From: Bacillota bacterium
Lineage (GTDB): Bacteria > Bacillota > Clostridia > Christensenellales > UMGS416
Direction of reading: 5' to 3'
DNA length: 5,771 nt
Assembly: GCA_023409755.1 (NCBI GenBank)
Contig: JAEYRA010000086.1
Location: forward strand, 1-5,771
Numbering within the stretch: the first letter of the stretch is position 1; every line of letters begins with the position of its first letter. A program made the translations under genes and the position numbers. Below the pieces are notes generated by a model. It had not been told where the DNA came from. It saw only the letters and a program-made list of their open reading frames with translations, and made no database searches. Shown piece by piece: positions 1-4,721 of this stretch.

Positions 1-123
1 CGGGGCCGAGCGGCGGTAGTCGTCCCCCACCAAAGGCGCGAACACCTGTAACAGAAACAGCGTCACCAACGCCGTGATCACAATGGCCGCCTTTAAGAGC
101 AGCGACAGTTCTCTTTGTTTCAT
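1..123 (-). CDS. Probable DUF2975-family small membrane protein, N-terminal part only
   Basis: The reading frame is open from an ATG at 121-123 (minus strand) to the window edge and gives 41 residues starting MKQRELSLLLKAAIVITALV. A GGGAGG ribosome binding site (131-136) lies 7 nt upstream, which supports this start. A charged MKQRE head is followed by a hydrophobic stretch of about 20 residues (roughly 8-29), a first transmembrane helix, and then a polar GDDYRR segment. This head-plus-helix pattern resembles DUF2975 proteins of Firmicutes, which have about four membrane helices and usually sit next to a small XRE-type regulator; that partner would lie beyond the left edge. The assignment rests on the N-terminus alone, so another small membrane protein is possible. 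The gene is divergent from the dehydrogenase gene at 591. Confidence 0.55.
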   Translation of the reverse strand, partial: MKQRELSLLLKAAIVITALVTLFLLQVFAPLVGDDYRRSAP

Positions 124-145
124 TCTCTATCCTCCCTTTGCGTTC

Positions 146-174
146 AGTATACCCATGGCCGTATTGAAATACAA
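146..174 (-). promoter_or_regulatory. Sigma-A-type promoter of the membrane-protein gene
   Basis: On the minus strand, TATACT (146-151) is a good -10 box. TTGTAT (169-174) is a partial -35 box at exactly 17 bp spacing. Transcription would start near 138-139, just ahead of the GGGAGG site (131-136), leaving a short leader. The -35 box matches the consensus only in TTG, so an activator or the adjoining inverted repeat may contribute. Confidence 0.5.
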
Positions 175-198
175 TAGGGAAATATCGAAAATCAATAC
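161..198. repeat. Inverted repeat GTATTG / CAATAC, possible operator
   Basis: GTATTG (161-166) and CAATAC (193-198) are inverted copies 32 bp apart, about three helical turns. The first also forms the tighter palindrome GTATT-GA-AATAC (161-172), which overlaps the -35 box of the minus-strand promoter. This geometry suits a dimeric repressor, for example the XRE-type regulator that often accompanies DUF2975 genes. The DNA is AT-rich, so chance is a real alternative. Confidence 0.25.
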
Positions 199-242
199 AA
201 AGTGGATTCGTCCATTCCTGTGCTACAGAGCTAGGCCATTGG

Positions 243-472
243 GAAGTGGGAATGGGATGGAATTTTTCGGTGTCGGAAGGCTGCCCGCCCTTTCTTCGCG
301 GCCCTCGCGCCTGCGGTTGGGGTCTCTCGTCTGCGTCGACCGGTATATCCGCCGCGGGACGCTGCTCTGCCGGGCATGCGGCCTGGGCTCAGAGGGTAGT
401 CGATGGCCTGACCGTCGGCGTCAATCCCCCTGGGCGGCAGCCCCCGCCGTCGGATTGTGTAGTTCCCACCTC
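243..472. repeat. GC-rich block with imperfect terminal inverted repeats (MITE-like element or structured RNA)
   Basis: This roughly 230-bp block is much richer in GC than the AT-rich DNA on both sides. Its ends are inverted copies: 243-252 pairs with 463-472 at 9 of 10 positions (core GTGGGAA / TTCCCAC). Further in, GGCTGCC (279-285) pairs with GGCAGCC (436-442), followed by CCC/GGG. Inside, GCGTC/GACGC and GATGG/CCGTC could form small hairpins. As RNA it could fold into a long rod. No frame gives a convincing protein, there is no RBS, and no target-site duplication is evident. It does not match tRNA, SRP RNA, RNase P RNA, tmRNA or a T-box as I know them. I cannot decide between a small non-autonomous mobile element and an unrecognised ncRNA. 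Confidence 0.4.
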
Positions 473-501
473 AAAACCCGCGCCATTTACGTATTTGCGT
501 G

Positions 502-530
502 TTGCATTGCCCACCCGATTTCGTTAAAAT
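502..530 (+). promoter_or_regulatory. Sigma-A-type promoter of the Gfo/Idh/MocA gene
   Basis: TTGCAT (502-507) and TAAAAT (525-530) are spaced by exactly 17 bp. The -10 box matches TATAAT at five of six positions; the -35 box keeps TTG only. The predicted start near 537 gives a leader of about 54 nt before the ATG at 591. Confidence 0.5.
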
Positions 531-535
531 AACCA

Positions 536-553
536 TGGTATGGAATTGTACCA
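536..553. promoter_or_regulatory. Candidate operator TGGTA-N8-TACCA at the transcription start
   Basis: An 18-bp sequence has perfect five-base inverted arms (TGGTA 536-540, TACCA 549-553). It lies over the predicted +1 of the dehydrogenase promoter, a classic repressor position. The arm sequence resembles GntR-type half-sites. No regulator gene is in the window, so the binding protein is unknown. Confidence 0.3.
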
Positions 554-576
554 ACATAATGACTTGAAATACATTC

Positions 577-582
577 AGGAGG
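577..582 (+). promoter_or_regulatory. Ribosome binding site that sets the Gfo/Idh/MocA start at 591
   Basis: A perfect AGGAGG lies 8 nt before the ATG at 591. An in-frame ATG at 540 has no such site and would add 17 residues unlike the family before the Rossmann strand, so 591 is preferred. Confidence 0.9.
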
Positions 583-590
583 TTCGGTCC

Positions 591-1670
591 ATGCGTAAAG
601 TGAAGATCGGCATTATCGGCTGCGGCGGCATCGCCAACGGCAAGCATATGCCCGCGCTCTCCAAGCTCGCCAACGTCGAGCTGGTGGCGTTCTGCGACTT
701 GGTGGAGGAGCGCGCCAAGCAGGCAGCCGCTGAGTACGGCGTCGAAGGCGCCCGCGTCTACACCGACTACAAGAAGATGCTCAAGGATGAGGGCGAGATG
801 GAAGTGGTGCACGTGCTCGTGCCCAACCGCAGCCACGCCCCCATCACCATTGACGCGCTGGAGAGCGGCCGTCACGTCATGTGCGAGAAGCCCATGGCCA
901 AGGACGTGGCCGGTGCCCGCGCCATGGTGGAGACCGCCAAGCGCACCGGCAAGAAGCTGACCATCGGCTACCAGGGCCGCTGCCGGCAGGACTCCCTGTA
1001 CCTGAAGAGCCTGTGCGACGCTGGCGAGCTGGGCGACATCTACTATTCCCGCGCCATCGCCATCCGCCGGCGCGCCGTGCCCACCTGGGGTGTGTTCCTC
1101 AATGAGTATGAGCAGGGCGGCGGTCCCCTCATCGACATCGGTACCCATGCGCTCGACCTGACGCTGTGGATGATGAACAACTACGAGCCCGAGCTCGTGG
1201 TCGGCACCAAGTACCACAAGCTGGCCGACACCAAGGATGCCGCCAACGCCTGGGGCCCCTGGGACCCGGAGAAGTTCACCGTTGAGGATTCGGCCTTCGG
1301 CTTCATCCGCTTCAAGAACGGTGCCACCTGCGTGTTGGAGTCCTCCTGGGCCATCAACATCGCTGACCCGCGTGAGGCCATCACCATGCTGGCCGGCACC
1401 AAGGGCGGCGCTGACATGTTCGACGGTCTGCGCATCAACGGCGAGAAGAACGGCAAGCTGTGGCTCAACAAGATCGACACCGAGATGGGCGGCGTGGCCT
1501 TCTATGACGCGGCCAGCACCAAGGCCGAGGACATCGAAGCCGCGACCTGGATTTCGGCCATCGTGAACGACACCCCCCTGCGGGTTCTGCCCGAGCAGGC
1601 CTTGGTCGTCACCGAGATCCTTGACGCCATCTATCGTTCGGCCCAGACCGGCGAAGCCATCCGCATGTAA
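591..1670 (+). CDS. Gfo/Idh/MocA family NAD(P)-dependent oxidoreductase
   Basis: This 359-residue cytosolic dehydrogenase has the normal family length. An N-terminal Rossmann domain (about 3-122) carries GCGGIA (10-15). Asp36, at the end of the second strand, would bind the adenosine ribose and suggests NAD rather than NADP. The family's catalytic lysine is in CEKPMA (Lys100). The C-terminal substrate domain contains GGGPLIDIGTHALDL (176-190), with Asp182 and His186 at the usual catalytic positions. Such enzymes oxidise or reduce ring hydroxyls of sugars, inositols and glycosides. The exact substrate cannot be read from the sequence. The gene is a single transcription unit: promoter at 502-530, terminator at 1695-1727. 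Its 3' end is partly repeated at 1821-1836. A ThuA-like protein and an SDR further right suggest a role in oxidative sugar catabolism. Confidence 0.95.
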   Translation: MRKVKIGIIGCGGIANGKHMPALSKLANVELVAFCDLVEERAKQAAAEYGVEGARVYTDYKKMLKDEGEMEVVHVLVPNRSHAPITIDALESGRHVMCEKPMAKDVAGARAMVETAKRTGKKLTIGYQGRCRQDSLYLKSLCDAGELGDIYYSRAIAIRRRAVPTWGVFLNEYEQGGGPLIDIGTHALDLTLWMMNNYEPELVVGTKYHKLADTKDAANAWGPWDPEKFTVEDSAFGFIRFKNGATCVLESSWAINIADPREAITMLAGTKGGADMFDGLRINGEKNGKLWLNKIDTEMGGVAFYDAASTKAEDIEAATWISAIVNDTPLRVLPEQALVVTEILDAIYRSAQTGEAIRM

Positions 1671-1694
1671 GCCAACGGCAACCCCAAACCTGAT

Positions 1695-1727
1695 AAACCC
1701 GCCAACGGCTTTCGTTGGCGGGTTTTT
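1695..1727 (+). terminator. Rho-independent terminator of the Gfo/Idh/MocA gene
   Basis: A perfect 13-bp stem (1695-1707 with 1713-1725) has the five-base loop GCTTT and runs into TTGATTT. It begins 24 nt after the stop codon. GCCAACGGC also occurs just after the stop (1671-1679) and repeats the left arm (1701-1709), so it could compete for pairing; this may be chance. Confidence 0.92.
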
Positions 1728-1773
1728 GATTTAGCTGAGGAATGTGAATCAACCCCACGCCCCGTCAAGGAAA

Positions 1774-1866
1774 ATGAAAGCACGTCGCACAGTGCTTAGC
1801 GCCATCCATGGCAGACGGTGCGGCGAAGCCATCCGCTCCCCATGCGATAGGCCGCCCGGTAGTTAA
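1774..1866 (+). pseudogene. Remnant of a Gfo/Idh/MocA gene 3' end
   Basis: A 30-codon frame (ATG 1774, TAA 1864-1866) holds the 16-bp sequence at 1821-1836 that is identical to 1649-1664 of the intact dehydrogenase. The reading frame is the same: GEAIR in both. Upstream similarity continues: LSAIH here against LDAIY there, with a gap of one codon between the blocks (21 nt here against 24 nt). The intact gene ends right after GEAIRM. This copy instead runs on through SPCDRPPGS, and its stop lies in the loop of the next terminator. There is no good ribosome binding site (AAGG only 3 nt from the ATG). I read it as the tail of a deleted paralogue or a decayed partial duplication, not a functional peptide gene. 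Confidence 0.45.
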
Positions 1867-1880
1867 TCGGGCGGCCTTTT
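1849..1880 (+). terminator. Second Rho-independent terminator (plus strand)
   Basis: A 10-bp GC-rich stem (1849-1858 with 1868-1877) has a nine-base loop and ends in TTTT (1877-1880). The T-run is on the plus strand only; the minus-strand copy is followed by TATCGC, so it would serve the convergent gene at 1954-2517 poorly. No intact plus-strand gene lies between it and the first terminator, so it most simply belonged to the decayed gene at 1774-1866. It could also back up the first terminator. Confidence 0.75.
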
Positions 1881-1953
1881 GTCTGCTGGGAGACACACTG
1901 GGTGCAGGGGGGCGGTTCCTCTTTCCACCGGACGGGGCGCAGGGTGCCTGCCG

Positions 1954-2517
1954 CTAGTGCTGAGAAAGGTACTTGCTCCGGTATTGCTCGATTGGCTCAT
2001 CATACCAGATGTGCGCTTCAATGTACCGCTCCGGCCCATGGGCGCCATCGTTGTTCCAATCCTGCGGAAGCCCGTATTTGGCAATGAGCGCCAGGATTTC
2101 CTCGTAGGTATACAGCGTCCGGCGGTATTCCTTCCCGTCCATTTTGTTCACCCGGGGGCTGAAGACAGGGTGAGAATCGCCATAGGTGAAGGATACCTTT
2201 CGCAAGTCAAAGGCATCGATGGGAATTTTGAGGCAGTCGCTGTTGTCAAACCATGTGGCCAGCCATGGGGAGTGTTCCACCACCATGTAATGTGGGGCGC
2301 GCCGCTCGACGATGCCTCCCTTTTTCTGGAACTCCTCTCTCAGGATTCCTTCGTAATACAGCCGGTCTTCCACATAGGTGGGGTGCCGTTTCGCGCATTG
2401 TACCTGCGGCTTTGTCTCCCGAATGGTGTCCAGAATGTTTTTCGCTTCCTCCGCGGATAAATCCGACAGATTGAAGAATGGGCCGATTGTGTTGTCAAAG
2501 TAATGATACAGATGCAA
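1954..2517 (-). CDS. Conserved-looking hypothetical protein, 187 aa, probable TTG start
   Basis: I cannot name this family. The predicted soluble protein has no signal peptide or membrane helix. It begins (M)HLYHYFDNTIGPF and has an acidic, helical stretch (about 18-65). Three motif-like blocks follow: APHYMVVEHSPWLATWF (74-90), VSFTYGDSHPVFSPRV (108-123) and YGLPQDWNNDGAHGPERYIE (148-167). These are rich in His, Tyr, Trp and Asp and look like a conserved core; I recall similar uncharacterised proteins in Clostridia. The TTG at 2515-2517 is chosen because GGGGAG (2526-2531) lies 8 nt upstream. The frame stays open to 2706, but its ATG at 2539-2541 has no binding site and the extra residues look like non-coding sequence. 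The gene is visibly less GC-rich than its neighbours, and it lies antiparallel between the dehydrogenase and ThuA genes, which suggests insertion. No minus-strand terminator with a T-run is visible. Confidence 0.75.
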   Translation of the reverse strand: MHLYHYFDNTIGPFFNLSDLSAEEAKNILDTIRETKPQVQCAKRHPTYVEDRLYYEGILREEFQKKGGIVERRAPHYMVVEHSPWLATWFDNSDCLKIPIDAFDLRKVSFTYGDSHPVFSPRVNKMDGKEYRRTLYTYEEILALIAKYGLPQDWNNDGAHGPERYIEAHIWYDEPIEQYRSKYLSQH

Positions 2518-2525
2518 ATCATCAT

Positions 2526-2531
2526 CTCCCC
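2526..2531 (-). promoter_or_regulatory. Ribosome binding site supporting the TTG start at 2517
   Basis: GGGGAG on the minus strand is separated by ATGATGAT (8 nt) from TTG (2515-2517). No comparable site precedes the upstream in-frame ATG at 2539-2541. The two nearby ATGs inside the spacer are in another frame that yields no plausible protein. Confidence 0.55.
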
Positions 2532-2670
2532 AAGCAAGCATATCAAAAGCGGGGAGCGGACGGCAACCCCCAATGCGCCGGACGAACCCCACCACTGCCA
2601 GTGGATGCCCATGCAGGAAAGAAAGAAACCAACACGAAATGTAGTAGGAAGAGAATGGAGGAGGTTGAAA

Positions 2671-3303
2671 ATGAAAGCACTGCTTATCTGCGATGATTAT
2701 TGGCACCCGGGCGCGGTGCCCGAGGAAGGGCTGAAGGCGCTGGGTGCTGGCTGGCAGTGGGATGTGTGGCGTGACGGGGCGCAGTTTGACCCGGCGGCGT
2801 TGTCGGCTTACCCGGTTGTGGCCTTTGCCAAGAGCAACAACGTCTCAGCCGCCGACCAAACCAAGTGGATGACCGACGCTGTTGTAAACGCTCTGACGGA
2901 GTACGTGCGGGGTGGCGGCGGTCTGCTGGTCGCCCACTCGGGCACGGCGGGGTACCGCGATGTGCCCGCGCTGAAGGCCCTGTTCGGTGGGCTGTTCCTC
3001 ATTCATCCCAAGGCGCTCCCGGTTGCCTTTACGCCCCAGGCGGGGCACCCGCTGACGGCGGGGGTGGAGGCCTTCACCGCGCCCGACGAGCACTACATGA
3101 TGGATGTGAGCGAGGGCAACGATGTGTTCCTGACGAGCGCGTCCCGCCATGGCGTGCTGCCAGCTGGCTGGCGGCGGGCGGAGGGCGCGGGCCGGGTGTG
3201 CACGCTGACACCCGGACACGACCGCGAGGTGTGGCTGCACCCATCGTTCCAGCGCTTGCTGGCCAACGTGTTGGCCTGGTGCGCCGGAAAGGGGGAGAAC
3301 TGA
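2671..3303 (+). CDS. ThuA-like domain protein (class I glutamine amidotransferase-like fold)
   Basis: The 210-residue protein starts MKALLICDDYWHPG and is preceded by GGAGGAGG (2657-2664), 6 nt from the ATG. It shows the ThuA layout: an N-terminal strand (1-8), GGGGLLVAHSG (81-91) with His89 where amidotransferases carry the nucleophile elbow, HP (112-113), GHP (125-127), DEHY (139-142), and a C-terminal GRVCTLTPGHDREVWLHPSF block (175-193). There is no Cys nucleophile at the elbow, as is usual for ThuA, so glutaminase activity is unlikely. ThuA proteins act in sugar catabolism, classically with a Gfo/Idh/MocA partner (rhizobial ThuA/ThuB on trehalose). Its stop overlaps the next start, so it is coupled to the SDR gene. 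Substrate unknown; I see no convincing promoter in 2518-2670. Confidence 0.9.
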   Translation: MKALLICDDYWHPGAVPEEGLKALGAGWQWDVWRDGAQFDPAALSAYPVVAFAKSNNVSAADQTKWMTDAVVNALTEYVRGGGGLLVAHSGTAGYRDVPALKALFGGLFLIHPKALPVAFTPQAGHPLTAGVEAFTAPDEHYMMDVSEGNDVFLTSASRHGVLPAGWRRAEGAGRVCTLTPGHDREVWLHPSFQRLLANVLAWCAGKGEN

Positions 3304-4025
3304 TGTACACCATTCTGGTAACCGGGGCCGATCGCGGTTTGGGCGCAGGCATGGTACGGCTGCTGCTCCAGCAGGGTCACCGTGTCATCGCCGGCCAATA
3401 CCTGCCCGAGTGGAGCGAGCTCGACGCGCTCAAGGCCCAGTACCCCGACCGGCTGTGGATTGTGCCGCTGGATGTGGGTGACATGGAGTCGGTGCGGGCT
3501 GCCGCCCAACAGGTGGGCGAGTGGTTCGGTTCGCTCGATGTGCTTCTCAATAACGCGGGCATCGCAGCGCGGTCCGGCGCGTCCGCCGTGCGGCAGGCGC
3601 AGAACTACGACGACATGCTCTCGGTCTACAACGTCAACAGCCTGGGGCCGCTGCGCATGGTGGAGGCCTTCCTGCCCCTGCTCGATCGCAGCGACGTGCG
3701 CCGTCTGGGCTTTGTGTCCAGCGAGGCCGGCAGCATCGCCCGCAGCCACCGCAAGGAGATGTTCGGCTACTGCATGAGCAAGAGCGCCCTGAACATGGGC
3801 ATCTCCATCCTGCGCAATGGCCTGCGGAGCGATGGCTACACCTTTCGCATCTACCACCCCGGCTGGGTGCGCAGCTACATGAGCGGCCAGAAGAACCTGC
3901 GCGGCGACCTGGAGCCCGACGAGGCGGCGGTGCCGGCGGTGGCGTTCTTCCTCTCTCCCAACGGCACGGTGGACGAGGACGACCCGCGCCTGACCTGTTA
4001 CGAGGGGAAGGTTTGGCCCTGGTAA
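3303..4025 (+). CDS. Short-chain dehydrogenase/reductase (classical SDR)
   Basis: The 240-residue protein carries all classical SDR marks: TGADRGLG (7-14) for the dinucleotide, LDVGD (56-60), NNAG (83-86), Asn112, Ser139/140 in VSSEAGS, and the catalytic YCMSK pair Tyr156 and Lys160, followed by PGWVRS (186-191). The family transfers hydride between NAD(P) and alcohol/carbonyl groups. The end of the second strand reads AGQYLPEW, without the Asp typical of NAD users or a clear Arg of NADP users, so the cofactor is undecided. The ATG shares its A with the TGA of the ThuA gene (TGATG at 3301-3305) and sits behind GGGGGAG (3291-3297), so translation is coupled. An upstream extension of this frame to 2865 is only the shadow of the ThuA gene. 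No terminator follows the stop. Confidence 0.93.
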   Translation: MYTILVTGADRGLGAGMVRLLLQQGHRVIAGQYLPEWSELDALKAQYPDRLWIVPLDVGDMESVRAAAQQVGEWFGSLDVLLNNAGIAARSGASAVRQAQNYDDMLSVYNVNSLGPLRMVEAFLPLLDRSDVRRLGFVSSEAGSIARSHRKEMFGYCMSKSALNMGISILRNGLRSDGYTFRIYHPGWVRSYMSGQKNLRGDLEPDEAAVPAVAFFLSPNGTVDEDDPRLTCYEGKVWPW

Positions 4026-4097
4026 CGATGGGTAAACTTTGAAAATTTTGTCGTAAATGGGCTTTTAGCTGCTTAAAGATTCTGCGGAGAGGGCATG

Positions 4098-4129
4098 TAG
4101 AATGTACTGACGGCGGTCAACGCCCGCCG
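4098..4129 (+). promoter_or_regulatory. Possible cheW promoter -10 box and leader hairpin
   Basis: TAGAAT (4098-4103) is a good -10 box, but no convincing -35 box stands 16-18 bp upstream. The predicted start, about 4110, coincides with a hairpin of CGGCGG (4111-4116) and CCGCCG (4124-4129) with a 7-nt loop. It ends 7 nt before the AGGAG site (4137-4141). A 5' hairpin here could stabilise the mRNA. A TAAA-N14-TCGTAAAT sequence (4033-4058) weakly resembles a sigma-D (flagellar) promoter. Both readings are tentative, and readthrough from the SDR gene is possible. Confidence 0.25.
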
Positions 4130-4149
4130 CGCGAAAAGGAGCGCAGATC

Positions 4150-4608
4150 ATGCAAGAGATGGCAGTGCAACAGGAGGACACCCAACAGGGTCGTTTTCTC
4201 ACCTTTCAGGTAGGCAGTGAGTTTTATGGCGTGTCCATTCGCGTCGTCACGGAGATCGTGATGCTCATGCCCATCACGACCGTGCCGCAGGTGCCCGACT
4301 ATGTGCGCGGCATCATCAACATGCGCGGCAAGATCATCCCTGTCATTGACATGCGTCTCAAATTCCGCCTGGTGGCGCAGGACTACGACGACCGCACCTG
4401 CATCATCGTGGTGGACGTGGGTGAACTGTCGGTGGGGCTCATCGTGGACAGCGTGGCCGAAGTGGTGGACATTGGCGACGAGAACATCGTGCCGCCCCCG
4501 GCCTATAGCAACAGCGTGCAGAGCCGTTACATCCTGGGCATTGGTAAGGTCGGCAACGATGTGAAGCTGCTTCTGGATGTGGAGCGTCTGCTGGCGGAGG
4601 GTGAGTAG
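4150..4608 (+). CDS. cheW: CheW chemotaxis coupling protein
   Basis: The 152-residue protein is a single CheW domain of normal length. CheW couples membrane chemoreceptors to the histidine kinase CheA in the array at the cytoplasmic face. The strands begin RFLTFQVGSEFYGVSI (15-30). The hallmark GIINMRGKIIPVIDMR (54-69) contains the receptor/kinase-binding surface. VGLIVDSVAEVVDI (95-108) and ILGIGKVGNDVKLLLDVERL (128-147) complete the second SH3-like subdomain. A short Gln-rich leader (1-14) precedes the domain. AGGAG (4137-4141) lies 8 nt before the ATG. A chemoreceptor gene follows 113 nt downstream in the same direction, which fits a two-gene chemotaxis unit. There is no receiver domain, so it is CheW rather than CheV. 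Confidence 0.96.
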   Translation: MQEMAVQQEDTQQGRFLTFQVGSEFYGVSIRVVTEIVMLMPITTVPQVPDYVRGIINMRGKIIPVIDMRLKFRLVAQDYDDRTCIIVVDVGELSVGLIVDSVAEVVDIGDENIVPPPAYSNSVQSRYILGIGKVGNDVKLLLDVERLLAEGE

Positions 4609-4639
4609 CTACAAACTTCCAATCATTCCCCATACATTC

Positions 4640-4681
4640 TGACGACCGCTAAGTGTCAATTGGAGGCCTTGGTAGTCGTCA
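4640..4681 (+). repeat. Inverted repeat between cheW and the receptor gene
   Basis: TGACGAC (4640-4646) and GTCGTCA (4675-4681) are perfect 7-bp inverted arms around 28 nt. As RNA this could be a stem-loop behind cheW, but only TTT follows, so it is a poor Rho-independent terminator. A regulatory or mRNA-processing hairpin, or an operator, is possible. The next 40 nt are AT-rich (TTGGAA, TATACC) and could hold a receptor promoter, but no box pair has good spacing. Confidence 0.25.
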
Positions 4682-4721
4682 TTTGGAATCAAATACATTT
4701 TATACCATAAAGGAGCATAAG

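Noticed and set aside
243..472. Known structural RNA (6S, SRP, RNase P, tmRNA, T-box)
   Set aside because: None of the diagnostic conserved sequences of these RNAs is present on either strand, so no family name is given.
74..532. Plus-strand open frame across the left gene-free region
   Set aside because: It starts inside the minus-strand membrane-protein gene, lacks a ribosome binding site, and its product changes character with local base composition; no protein family is visible.
471..1217. Long minus-strand open frame opposite the first part of the dehydrogenase gene
   Set aside because: It is antisense to a clear Gfo/Idh/MocA gene, has no ribosome binding site, and its Val/Leu/His-rich product looks like a frame shadow of GC-rich coding DNA.
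1939..1951. Hairpin GCAGG-GTG-CCTGC as a terminator for the minus-strand gene
   Set aside because: Only five base pairs, followed on the minus strand by GCGCCCC with no T-run.
2537..2566. Minus-strand promoter TTGCCG-18-TATGCT for the 187-aa gene
   Set aside because: The predicted start would fall inside the ribosome binding site (2526-2531), leaving no usable leader.
2518..2706. N-terminal extension of the 187-aa protein to an ATG at 2706
   Set aside because: It would overlap the ThuA start, has no binding site, and gives an atypical Cys/Trp/Phe-rich head. GGGGAG before the TTG at 2517 fits better.
2865..3302. Extended start of the SDR upstream to 2865
   Set aside because: This part is a shadow frame of the ThuA gene. 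The Rossmann strand begins right at the ATG at 3303, which has its own binding site.
3093..3857. Minus-strand open frame across the ThuA and SDR genes
   Set aside because: It is antisense to two clear genes and has no start signal; its Ala/His/Val-rich composition is typical of shadow frames.
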